A stretch of DNA of 41,153 nucleotides from NCBI GenBank assembly GCA_017617115.1, contig JAFZXA010000026.1, positions 1-41,153 on the forward strand, in the 5' to 3' direction. The translations under genes and the position numbers were made by a program. The DNA is from Treponema sp. (lineage in GTDB: Bacteria; Spirochaetota; Spirochaetia; Treponematales; Treponemataceae). The notes under the pieces were generated by a model. The model was not told where the DNA came from and did no database searches. It was given only the letters and a program-made list of their open reading frames with translations. This document shows, in pieces, positions 31,585 through 39,397 of the stretch. Every line of letters starts with the position of its first letter. Within the stretch, counting starts at the first letter, position 1.

Positions 31585-33945
31585 ATGACTCTGCATGAAT
31601 GTAAAATCGGCGGCACAGTCCGTGTAAAAAAGCTTGGTGGAAACGGCGAATTACGTCAGCATTTTCTTGATATGGGAATTATTCCCGGCACAGAAATTAC
31701 ACTTATAAAATATGCACCGCTTGGCGACCCTATGGAGTTTGAGCTTCACGGATATGAACTTACGCTGAGGATTGCAGATGCAGAAAAGATTGAAGTGGAA
31801 GAGGTGGTTTCGACAAGCTCAACCACCGCCAATGTGGTGGTTGAGCCTGTCGAAACCACCTCATCTTCTGCTGGCACACATCACCCGGGACTTGGCGAAG
31901 GCGGAAAATTCCATCAGAAAAAGGACGAAAATCCGCTGCCGGATGGAACTACAATTACCTTTGCGCTTGTTGGAAATCAGAACTGCGGTAAAACAACACT
32001 TTTTAATAAGCTTACCGGTTCAAATCAGCACGTAGGAAACTTCCCGGGCGTAACAGTAGACCAGAAAACTGGTGCAATCAAAGGTTATCCTAACACACTT
32101 ATTACAGACCTTCCGGGCATTTATTCAATGTCGCCCTACTCTGCCGAAGAGCTTGTTTCACGCGATTTTGTATTAAATCAGAAACCACACGCAATTATAA
32201 ATATCCTTGATGCAAATAATATAGAAAGAAACCTTTACCTTACAATGCAGCTGCTTGAACTTAACATTCCGCTTGTAATTGCCCTGAATATGATGGATGA
32301 AGTAACAGAAAACGGCGGAAGCATTGACGTAAACAAAATGGAAGAGATCCTTGGAGTTCCTGTTGTTCCGATTTCTGCTAAAAAAAATCAGGGTATTGAA
32401 GAGCTTATTGCCCACGCAGTTCACGTTGCAAAGTTTCAGGAACCGCCGCTTCGCCAGGATTTTTGTGACAAGCAGGACCATGGTGGAGCAGTTCACCGCG
32501 CCCTTCACGGAACAATACATTTAATAGAAGATCACGCCGAAAAAGCAGATATTCCTGTTCGTTTTGCGGCAACAAAACTGCTCGAAGATGACAAACGCAT
32601 TATGCACAAGCTTGACCTTGATGTAAACGAAAAGGAAATGCTTGAACACATCATAATGCAGATGGAAAGTGAACGAGGCCTTGACCGAAGTGCCGCCATT
32701 GCCGACATGCGTTTTTCTTTTATTTTTAAGTTGTGCGACGAATGTGTACAAAAACCAAAACAGAGTAAAGAACGAGAACGCAGCCAGAAGATTGATAAAA
32801 TTCTTACCGGAAGATGGACTGCAATTCCTTCGTTCATTGTAATTATGGCACTTGTTTTTTACCTTACCTTTAATGTAATCGGGGCGTGGCTGCAGGGGCT
32901 TTTAGAAGCAGGCATAGACAAACTCACTGCCCTCACCGATTACGCTCTGGCCTCTGCCAATGTAAATGAAGTTCTTCACAGTCTGATTATCGACGGAATC
33001 TTTACAGGCGTTGGAAGCGTGCTTTCGTTCCTGCCTGTTATCGTTACGCTGTTTTTCTTTCTTTCGCTGCTTGAAGATTCGGGATACATTGCACGAGTTG
33101 CCTTTTTTATGGATAAACTCCTTCGAAAAATAGGACTTTCGGGCCGAAGTATTGTTCCTCTTCTTGTTGGCTTTGGCTGTTCTGTTCCAGCAGTTATGGC
33201 AACACGCACCCTTCCTAGTGAACGCGACCGTAAAATGACAATAATCCTTACACCATTTATGAGCTGTACCGCAAAGCTTCCGATTTACGCATTTTTTGTA
33301 AGTGCGTTCTTCCCAAAACACGGCGGCTTTATAATGACAGGCCTTTATTTCCTCGGAATACTCATTGGTATTCTGGCAGCACTCCTGTATAAAGGAACAA
33401 TCTTCAAAGGCGAAGCAGTTCCTTTTGTAATGGAGCTTCCAAATTACAGAATGCCTGGACTTCGTAACACAGCCCAGCTTCTTTGGGAAAAAGCAAAGGA
33501 TTTTTTACAGCGTGCGTTTACAATTATTTTCCTTGCAACAATAGTAATCTGGTTTTTGCAGACCTTTAACTGGCAGTTCCAGATTGTTGACGACGCAGAA
33601 CAAAGTATTCTGGCTTCAATAGCAAAACTCATTTCGCCGGTTATGAAGCCTCTGGGTCTTGGCAACTGGCAGATTTCTGTAGCCTTAGTAAGCGGGTTCA
33701 TTGCAAAGGAAAGCGTTGTTTCTACAATGGAGATTCTTTTTGTTGGCGGAGTTCAGTCGGCAATGACCAGTCTTTCTGCGGCAGCACTTTTAGTATTCAG
33801 TCTTCTTTATACTCCATGTGTTGCAGCAATTGCTTCAATTAAACGTGAGCTTGGCGCAAAATGGGCAGTTGGAATTGTTTTGTGGCAGTGTGCTCTTGCC
33901 TGGCTTTGCGCCTTTATTGTAAAGCTGATTGGATCACTTTTTTAA
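31585..33945 (+). CDS. feoB: FeoA-FeoB fusion ferrous iron transporter
   Basis: Imports Fe2+ through the inner membrane. Residues 1 to about 72 form a FeoA-like SH3 domain (LGGNGELRQHFLDMGIIPGTEITL). The FeoB G-protein follows, with G1 GNQNCGKTT (130-138), G3 DLPGIYSM, G4 NMMD and G5 SAKK, then the helical GDI domain and the membrane part with its gate motifs (GFGCSVPAVMATRT, MSCTAKLPIYAFF). The linker residues 73-93 are encoded entirely by a 62-bp inverted repeat. FeoA and FeoB are separate proteins in many bacteria; fusions are known. The last 32 nt overlap the convergent threonine-synthase-like gene. Confidence 0.95.
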   Translation: MTLHECKIGGTVRVKKLGGNGELRQHFLDMGIIPGTEITLIKYAPLGDPMEFELHGYELTLRIADAEKIEVEEVVSTSSTTANVVVEPVETTSSSAGTHHPGLGEGGKFHQKKDENPLPDGTTITFALVGNQNCGKTTLFNKLTGSNQHVGNFPGVTVDQKTGAIKGYPNTLITDLPGIYSMSPYSAEELVSRDFVLNQKPHAIINILDANNIERNLYLTMQLLELNIPLVIALNMMDEVTENGGSIDVNKMEEILGVPVVPISAKKNQGIEELIAHAVHVAKFQEPPLRQDFCDKQDHGGAVHRALHGTIHLIEDHAEKADIPVRFAATKLLEDDKRIMHKLDLDVNEKEMLEHIIMQMESERGLDRSAAIADMRFSFIFKLCDECVQKPKQSKERERSQKIDKILTGRWTAIPSFIVIMALVFYLTFNVIGAWLQGLLEAGIDKLTALTDYALASANVNEVLHSLIIDGIFTGVGSVLSFLPVIVTLFFFLSLLEDSGYIARVAFFMDKLLRKIGLSGRSIVPLLVGFGCSVPAVMATRTLPSERDRKMTIILTPFMSCTAKLPIYAFFVSAFFPKHGGFIMTGLYFLGILIGILAALLYKGTIFKGEAVPFVMELPNYRMPGLRNTAQLLWEKAKDFLQRAFTIIFLATIVIWFLQTFNWQFQIVDDAEQSILASIAKLISPVMKPLGLGNWQISVALVSGFIAKESVVSTMEILFVGGVQSAMTSLSAAALLVFSLLYTPCVAAIASIKRELGAKWAVGIVLWQCALAWLCAFIVKLIGSLF
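31801..31862. repeat. 62-bp inverted repeat (two family C elements) in feoAB linker
   Basis: Two 27-nt arms, 31801-31827 and 31836-31862, complementary at 26 of 27 positions, around an 8-nt loop. Each arm is a family C element; the first matches the methyltransferase copy exactly over 25 bp. Reading through gives VVSTSSTTANVVVEPVETT. Confidence 0.95.
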
Positions 33946-35236
33946 GCTGATCTGCACTGGTGATTACTTCGCGGTTCAAGCGCACAGGTTTAAGTGTTGC
34001 CGCAATATTTTCAGGCATATCAGGAGTTTCGCCAACTACAAGACGGCAATAATGACTATTCAGCGCCGGATGATTTTGCGAAACAAGCACGAGTGCACTG
34101 TCTGCTTCGCCGCCTTCATCAAAATCTGAACTTTCTTTAGCGGCTGCGTAGGCACTTGCTGTTCCAGGGTCTGCAAAAACTCCGTATTTTATAAAAAGTT
34201 CCTTTGCGGCTTTTTCGCGCTGGCGTTCGTTTACAGTCTGAGGGAATACAAAGTTTCTTATCATCAGGGAATTGCTTCCAAAAAATGTTTCGAGTCGTTC
34301 AATATTTGCCGGGAAAACAGGGTCTACACCACAACGTTTTTTAAGACTAACAAAAGAATCAAGAATCTGGGCATAACCTGCAGCATCTACACCAAGGGCT
34401 GCAGTTGCAGGAACATAAAATCCGTTTACAGGAAGTGCAAAACGCCAGCCGTAAAGTCCTGCCGCAAGCATTCCATAATTGCCGGCTTCCATTGAATAAA
34501 AAATATCGCCGTCTACTTTGTTTTTAATCTGAGCAAAGGCATAAGGAAAATGAAAAACCTGAGCCATAAGGCGGCACACATTTGTTGTATTTGCAAGAGT
34601 AAGATTGTAATTTGCAACAAAATCCTTGTCGGTAAAAAGGCCTGCTATGGCACTCTTTATCTGTGCTTCAGTTCCTTCCATTTCGAGCGGCAGGATATTT
34701 CCTCCGTTCCACATGTAATCTTCATTTTCAAGTCCGCGTACACTGCCCTTTTCGTAAACAAGTACGGCCTTTATGTGCTTTTTGCCCCGCAAAACTTTTG
34801 CTAAAAGAGTTCCAAGCTCGCCGTGAGTAAAATCAACAAATACAGAATTTCCGCCGTTGAGCTCGTGTGTAGTTTCCAGATATGAACAAAGATAACTAAC
34901 GCCAAAGTCGCGGTAGCAGCCTGTGTAGCCGTGATAAAGTTCAAGATTAAAAAGATTTTCATCAAGCTGAGTAATTACAGGTGAAAAAGGAAAAGCCTTT
35001 TCGGCAATTGTCTGACAGATTATAGGAGAAAACTCATCCTGCATAAAAGCAGAAGTTAAGGTTCCGGCAATACTAGTAAAAGAAGTAGTTTCGTTTATAT
35101 AGTAAATCCAGCGGCGAAGGTCTTCAAAGGCATTTGCGGCAGGAACAAAAACTCCACCGTCCTCTGGTAAACAATCCTTTACCGCACGAGAAAATGAAAC
35201 TTCAAGCTTATTATTGCGTGTACTTGTAAAAATCAT
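33914..35236 (-). CDS. Threonine-synthase-like protein lacking the PLP lysine
   Basis: The whole chain follows threonine synthase: an N-terminal PEDGGVFVP block, LELYHGYTGCYRDFG (the place of FHGPTLAFKDFG), LANTTNVCRLMAQVFHF (for ANSINIGRLLPQ), EAGNYGMLAAG (for SGNFGDL) and VNGFYVPAT. The lysine that forms the Schiff base is Arg109, and the DTSGDTG phosphate/PLP region is VDFTHGELG. So it is probably not a normal threonine synthase and may be a pseudoenzyme or a new activity. Length 440 matches the family. AAGGA precedes the ATG. It lies downstream of argR on the same strand. Confidence 0.82.
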   Translation of the reverse strand: MIFTSTRNNKLEVSFSRAVKDCLPEDGGVFVPAANAFEDLRRWIYYINETTSFTSIAGTLTSAFMQDEFSPIICQTIAEKAFPFSPVITQLDENLFNLELYHGYTGCYRDFGVSYLCSYLETTHELNGGNSVFVDFTHGELGTLLAKVLRGKKHIKAVLVYEKGSVRGLENEDYMWNGGNILPLEMEGTEAQIKSAIAGLFTDKDFVANYNLTLANTTNVCRLMAQVFHFPYAFAQIKNKVDGDIFYSMEAGNYGMLAAGLYGWRFALPVNGFYVPATAALGVDAAGYAQILDSFVSLKKRCGVDPVFPANIERLETFFGSNSLMIRNFVFPQTVNERQREKAAKELFIKYGVFADPGTASAYAAAKESSDFDEGGEADSALVLVSQNHPALNSHYCRLVVGETPDMPENIAATLKPVRLNREVITSADQLKKVIQSALQ

Positions 35237-35250
35237 CTGAAATCCTTAAG

Positions 35251-35281
35251 ACAGATTGTCGGGTCAAGCCCGACAATGACA
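35251..35281. repeat. Palindromic repeat, CAAG-loop family, between argR and the threonine-synthase-like gene
   Basis: Arms TTGTCGGG / CCCGACAA around TCAAG, identical over 31 bases to 15926-15956. It lies just upstream of the threonine-synthase-like gene and could also act as a terminator or processing site after argR. Confidence 0.85.
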
Positions 35282-35286
35282 CATTT

Positions 35287-35757
35287 CTAGTCTTCAATAC
35301 CAGGTATATGCTTTTTTAACGTTTCTAAAAACTGCTCACCCGTAACACCTTCGCGAAGACACGCAAACATACAATTATCGCCGGCAACAGTTCCAAGCAC
35401 TTCGTTCATATTAAGATTATCCAGAGCGTTGCAGACTGTATTTGCATGACCCGGAAAAGTTTTTATAACGACAATGTTTCCGCTGTAATCAATGCTTAAA
35501 TAACCACGCAAAAAATCCTGAACATAAATAGCTTCAGACTCTCCGCTTTCGTCATCGCCAGGCAGAGCATACATATAACCAGATTTTCCATCAGGCACCT
35601 TGCCAACCTTAAGAAGCTTTAAGTCGCGGCTCAAAGTAGCTTGAGTTACTTCATAACCTTCCTTCAAAAGCAGTGCAAGCAAATCATCCTGACTTTCGAT
35701 TGTGTTATTCTTTATAAGATTTTTTATAGCCTTAAGGCGTGACTGTCGTTCCTTCAT
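35287..35757 (-). CDS. argR: Arginine repressor
   Basis: Represses or activates arginine-metabolism genes when arginine is bound. The N-terminal winged helix (RLKAIKNLIKNNTIESQDDLLALL, then TQATLSRDLKLLKV, residues about 38-51) and the C-terminal hexamerisation/arginine domain (VLGTVAGDNCMFACLRE) are complete in 156 residues. The usual GDD of the arginine site is GDN here. Its own -10 box lies in an ARG-box-like palindrome right at the start codon, which implies autorepression. There is no Shine-Dalgarno; the -10 ends 8 nt before the ATG. Confidence 0.94.
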   Translation of the reverse strand: MKERQSRLKAIKNLIKNNTIESQDDLLALLLKEGYEVTQATLSRDLKLLKVGKVPDGKSGYMYALPGDDESGESEAIYVQDFLRGYLSIDYSGNIVVIKTFPGHANTVCNALDNLNMNEVLGTVAGDNCMFACLREGVTGEQFLETLKKHIPGIED

Positions 35758-35775
35758 AATGTATAAATATACATT
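35758..35775. promoter_or_regulatory. ARG-box-like operator 1
   Basis: AATGTATAAATATACATT, an 18-bp palindrome with 8-bp perfect arms. ARG boxes are 18 bp with the core TGAATN4ATTCA; this has TGTATN4ATACA. It abuts the argR start codon and contains its -10. Confidence 0.7.
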
Positions 35776-35794
35776 TTTTATAAAGTTGTTGCAA
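35766..35794 (-). promoter_or_regulatory. argR promoter
   Basis: -35 TTGCAA (35794-35789), 17-bp spacer, -10 TATATT (35771-35766) on the minus strand. The -10 is inside operator 1. Confidence 0.6.
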
Positions 35795-35800
35795 TTCTTT

Positions 35801-35831
35801 TATAATGTGTCATAATGTATATACATACATT
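35801..35831 (+). promoter_or_regulatory. -10 box and ARG-box-like operator 2 before the diguanylate cyclase
   Basis: -10 TATAAT at 35801-35806 with a poor -35. Seven bases on is the 18-bp palindrome AATGTATATACATACATT (35814-35831, 7-bp perfect arms), covering the expected transcription start and ending 5 nt or less before the AGAGG Shine-Dalgarno. Confidence 0.6.
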
Positions 35832-35846
35832 ATATAGAGGTACATT

Positions 35847-37136
35847 ATGAGCGACTATTCTAAGGAAAGCGTTTCTGACTTACTATATAAAAAAGTTGAT
35901 TCATTAATAATCGTAGATGCACATAACAATACTTACAAGACCGTAAAGAAAACCGGTTTCTTTGAAAAATTCATTGACGATGAAGGTATTTACAACGACC
36001 TTATAGAAAAGCTGTGGTTCCATTTTGCCAACAGCTCCGACAAAATTACCGAAGACTATCATGTTTTTGTACCTTCAATTGGAAAATTCAGCGGCAAATA
36101 TTCAAATCGCATAACACTTACACTCGACAACGAAGTGCACAATGTTCAGATTACAATTTACCCGCTTGATGAAGAAAACACAAAATATCTGTTTGTTCTT
36201 GATGAGCTTGACAAAAGTGATTATGTAAAGGAATTCCTTTCTGACTCAAAAATCAACACAATTCAAAATACATATCTTTTTTCAATGTATGTTGACCTTA
36301 TTAAAAATACAACAAACAGCATTAATGTTTCTGAAATTTCAAGCGACACAGTAAACTATGATGTTACTTACACCGACTGGCGCATGATGATTGTAAATAT
36401 GATCTGGCCGGAAGATCAAAGTCTGTTCCTTGAGCGTACCGACCCTGAATATCTTAAAAACAAGCTTCTTCCAGGACGCACTACTTCGTTTGACTGTCAG
36501 ATGAAAAACCTTGAAGGAGTTTTTATTTGGGTAAAGCTCATATTCAGCCGTGCAAAAACTACTAATGCCGACGATTTCCGCTTTGTATTTATGGTTCAGA
36601 ATATTCACGAAGAATCAATGCAGCTTAATGAAACCCTTAAAAAATACGAAGAGCTTGCTTCAAAAGATCCGCTCACAAATCTTTATAATCACGGACGTAT
36701 TGAAACCGAAATCATCAACGCTGTAGAGCTGTATAAATCAAAGGGCGAAAAGGTTTCGCTTATGATGCTTGATATTGATTTCTTTAAAAAGGTAAACGAT
36801 AAATTTGGTCACGCTGCAGGCGACATTGTTCTTAAGCAGTTTGCAAAGCTTGTCAGCAGCTTCCTTGAGCCTTATAACATAAAACCTGGCAGATGGGGCG
36901 GCGAAGAATTTGTTTGCGTATGCTATGACAAGAGCTTTGACGAAATTAAAGAGCTTGCAGAACAGCTTCGTGAAAAAATTGAACAGGAAGATTTTGAATA
37001 TATCGGAAAACTCACCTGCAGTCTTGGCCTGTCGCAAATAAAAGACGGTGACGATTCCGCTTCTATTTTTGACCGTGTTGACAAAGCCATGTACGATGCA
37101 AAAAACAGTGGCCGCAACTGCGTGATGATTCAGTAA
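35847..37136 (+). CDS. GGDEF-domain diguanylate cyclase
   Basis: Makes the second messenger cyclic di-GMP. The C-terminal GGDEF domain (residues about 265-429) is complete: DPLTNLYNHGRIE, LMMLDIDFFKKVNDKFGHAAGD, RWGGEEFVCVCY and SLGLSQIKDGD. The signature GGEEF is an active variant. No RxxD inhibitory site is seen five residues before it (NIKPGRW). The first 250 residues, with a PAS-like part (FDCQMKNLEGVFIWVKLIFSRA), have no membrane segment, so sensing is cytoplasmic. It diverges from argR with an ARG-box-like site in its leader, and its stop codon abuts that of pgi. Confidence 0.93.
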   Translation: MSDYSKESVSDLLYKKVDSLIIVDAHNNTYKTVKKTGFFEKFIDDEGIYNDLIEKLWFHFANSSDKITEDYHVFVPSIGKFSGKYSNRITLTLDNEVHNVQITIYPLDEENTKYLFVLDELDKSDYVKEFLSDSKINTIQNTYLFSMYVDLIKNTTNSINVSEISSDTVNYDVTYTDWRMMIVNMIWPEDQSLFLERTDPEYLKNKLLPGRTTSFDCQMKNLEGVFIWVKLIFSRAKTTNADDFRFVFMVQNIHEESMQLNETLKKYEELASKDPLTNLYNHGRIETEIINAVELYKSKGEKVSLMMLDIDFFKKVNDKFGHAAGDIVLKQFAKLVSSFLEPYNIKPGRWGGEEFVCVCYDKSFDEIKELAEQLREKIEQEDFEYIGKLTCSLGLSQIKDGDDSASIFDRVDKAMYDAKNSGRNCVMIQ

Positions 37137-38720
37137 TTATTTTATCAGCAAACCGGCAAATGCCTTAAGGGCACCTTCCATGTTTCCGCTCAAAACAGTT
37201 TTGGCAAGCTTCTTTCCAAGCTGAACACCTTCCTGGTCGAATGAGTTAACATTCCATACAAAGCCCTGGAACATAACTTTATTTTCGTAGTGAGCAAGAA
37301 GTGCACCAAGCGATTTTGGATTAAGCTGGTCTCCGTAAATAAGGCTTGAAGGTCTGTTTCCTGCAAAAGCCTTGTTTGGATTTTCGTCTGATTTTCCACA
37401 GGCAAAAGCTACAATCTGTGCAGTTACGTTTGCAGCAAGCTTAACCTGGCTTGTAGAATCTTCAATTACAACATCTTCACCAGTCTGATTCTGGCGGAAT
37501 GCAATGAACTGAAGCGGAATAATGTCTGTTCCCTGATGAAGCAGCTGGTAGAACGAATGCTGACCGTTTGTTCCAGGTTCTCCAAAAATTACAGGACCAG
37601 TAAGATAGTTCAAAGGAGCACCGTCGCGGTTTACAGATTTTCCGTTACTTTCCATATCAAGCTGCTGTAAGTGTGCCGGGAAACGGGCAAGTGCCTGACT
37701 GTATGGCAAAATTGCAGTTGCAGGATATCCCTGAACATTGCGCTCGTAAACACCAATAAGGGCGTCCATAAGAGCAGGATTTTTTGTAATGTCTTTGTTG
37801 AGTGCAAGCTTGTCTTCTTCTGCGGCACCGTCAAGGAATTCCTGGAATACCTTTGGTCCGAATGCAAGACTAAGCACTGCCCCACCTACTCCCGATGTTG
37901 AAGAATAGCGGCCGCCAATGTAGTCGTCCATGTAGAAGGCAGCCATGTAGTCAGGGTTGTGAGCGAGCGGGCTGGTTTCACTAGTTACAGCAATCATGTG
38001 CTTACTTGAGTCGCAGCCTGCCTTTTTGATGAAGTCTTTTACAAAGCTTTCGTTTGTAAGTGTTTCAAGTGTAGTTCCCGATTTTGAAACAAGAATAAAG
38101 ATTGTCTTTGAAATATCAAGTGATTTTACTACGCTTGCGGCATCGTCCGGGTCTACGTTTGAAATAAAGTGAGCCTGCATTTTGAAGGTGTTGTTTTTCT
38201 TTGCCCAGTTTTCCAAAGCAATGTACATAGCACGTGGACCAAGGTCTGAACCGCCAATACCAATCTGACAAACTGTTGTATATTTTTCACCTTTTTCGTT
38301 AGTGATTTTTCCAGAGTGAACGTCGTTTGCAAAATCGGCAATGCGTTTAACTTCGTTTATGTAGAATTCGCGCTTGTTTACTCCGTCTGCAATTACGTCT
38401 TTTCCAAGCTGACCGCGTGTAAGCTGGTGAAGTACCATGCGCTTCTCTCCAGTGTTTATAACGGCACCGTCCAAAAGCTCCTGATATTTTTCTACAAGCT
38501 GCTGTTCTTCTGCAAGTTCAGCGAGTGTTTTAAGAATCTGCTCGTTTACCTGTTTGGCAGCGTAATTATATGTGAGCGCCCCGCCCATAGGAATTGAATA
38601 TTTTGCAATTCGGTCTGCTGCTGCTGGAGCACTAAGCTCTTGTGCAACACTAACCATGCCTTTTAAAGACTGCAACTTCTTCCATGATGAAAGGTTGTCT
38701 GCGTTTGTCCATGTAACCAT
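37137..38720 (-). CDS. pgi: Glucose-6-phosphate isomerase
   Basis: Interconverts glucose-6-phosphate and fructose-6-phosphate. Seen: QIGIGGSDLGPRAMY, FILVSKSGTTLETL, the family block GGRYSSTSGVGGAVLSLAFG, the catalytic glutamate region (FGEPGTNGQHSFYQLLHQG) and FDQEGVQLGKKLA near the end. It has 527 residues, normal for the family. TGAGGT lies about 7 nt before the ATG. It is a single-gene unit with a good promoter and a leader palindrome; its stop is directly back to back with the diguanylate cyclase stop. Confidence 0.97.
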   Translation of the reverse strand: MVTWTNADNLSSWKKLQSLKGMVSVAQELSAPAAADRIAKYSIPMGGALTYNYAAKQVNEQILKTLAELAEEQQLVEKYQELLDGAVINTGEKRMVLHQLTRGQLGKDVIADGVNKREFYINEVKRIADFANDVHSGKITNEKGEKYTTVCQIGIGGSDLGPRAMYIALENWAKKNNTFKMQAHFISNVDPDDAASVVKSLDISKTIFILVSKSGTTLETLTNESFVKDFIKKAGCDSSKHMIAVTSETSPLAHNPDYMAAFYMDDYIGGRYSSTSGVGGAVLSLAFGPKVFQEFLDGAAEEDKLALNKDITKNPALMDALIGVYERNVQGYPATAILPYSQALARFPAHLQQLDMESNGKSVNRDGAPLNYLTGPVIFGEPGTNGQHSFYQLLHQGTDIIPLQFIAFRQNQTGEDVVIEDSTSQVKLAANVTAQIVAFACGKSDENPNKAFAGNRPSSLIYGDQLNPKSLGALLAHYENKVMFQGFVWNVNSFDQEGVQLGKKLAKTVLSGNMEGALKAFAGLLIK

Positions 38721-38752
38721 ATTTATACCTCAAATTATCAAAAAAGAATAAC

Positions 38753-38770
38753 ATCGGGTATATCCCCGAT
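38753..38770. promoter_or_regulatory. Palindrome in the pgi leader
   Basis: ATCGGG-TATATC-CCCGAT, 6-bp perfect arms, just after the expected pgi transcription start. It may be an operator or a leader hairpin. Confidence 0.45.
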
Positions 38771-38779
38771 AATGCAGTT

Positions 38780-38808
38780 ATTATAGTAAATTATGGAATG
38801 TCGTACAA
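38780..38808 (-). promoter_or_regulatory. pgi promoter
   Basis: -35 TTGTAC (38808-38803), 17-bp spacer, -10 TATAAT (38785-38780) on the minus strand. Confidence 0.65.
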
Positions 38809-38843
38809 TATGTAGGTTTTTTATAATTTGTGGTTTTTGCACC

Positions 38844-38871
38844 TTGACAAATTTTATTTCTGGAATACAAT
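38844..38871 (+). promoter_or_regulatory. ptsN promoter, probably leaderless
   Basis: -35 TTGACA (38844-38849), 16-bp spacer, -10 TACAAT (38866-38871). ATG 38879 follows after 7 nt. Confidence 0.65.
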
Positions 38872-38878
38872 AAATAGT

Positions 38879-39325
38879 ATGGACTTAAGAACAGTATTAA
38901 CAACAGACACAGTAAACCTTCACTTAAAGGGAACTACTAAAGAAGAAATCGTTGACGAAATGCTTGACGTTCTTTACAAGGCAGGAAAAGTTACAGATAA
39001 AGCAGCTGCCAGAGAGTGTGTATTGGACCGCGAACGCAAGATGTCAACCGGTATGAAACATGGAATCGCAATTCCTCATGGTAAGACAGATACAGTAAGC
39101 GATTTAGTTGCCTGCATTGGTATTTCTGATAATCCTGTAGATTTTGATTCTCTTGATCAGGAACCATGCCGCATTTTTATTATGACACTTTCACCTGTAA
39201 ACAAGACAGGTCCTCATCTTCAGTTCCTTGCTGAAGTAAGCCTTCTTTTCAAGAGCCCAGAAAAACGTCAGGAAATTCTTGACACTCAGGACAAGGCAGA
39301 GGTTATCCGCATTCTTACTGAATAG
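38879..39325 (+). CDS. ptsN: PTS IIA component of the fructose/nitrogen type
   Basis: A phosphocarrier domain; without a fused transporter it is probably a regulatory EIIA-Ntr. The 148-residue protein has MSTGMKHGIAIPHGK with the phosphorylated histidine in IPHGK (about residue 66) and LDQEPCRIFIMTLSP, QFLAEVSLLFKSPEKR. An in-frame ATG at 38828 lies upstream of the promoter and is rejected. No HPr, EI or permease gene is in the window. A strong terminator follows the stop. Confidence 0.92.
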   Translation: MDLRTVLTTDTVNLHLKGTTKEEIVDEMLDVLYKAGKVTDKAAARECVLDRERKMSTGMKHGIAIPHGKTDTVSDLVACIGISDNPVDFDSLDQEPCRIFIMTLSPVNKTGPHLQFLAEVSLLFKSPEKRQEILDTQDKAEVIRILTE

Positions 39326-39349
39326 TCGGATTTATTTTTGGAAACAACG

Positions 39350-39384
39350 AGACCTTTATGCTTTGCGTAAAGGTCTTTTTTTTA
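39350..39384 (+). terminator. Rho-independent terminator after ptsN
   Basis: Stem AGACCTTTA / TAAAGGTCT (39350-39358 with 39368-39376), 9-nt loop, then a run of T. Confidence 0.88.
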
Positions 39385-39397
39385 TTGGAAGTACACT

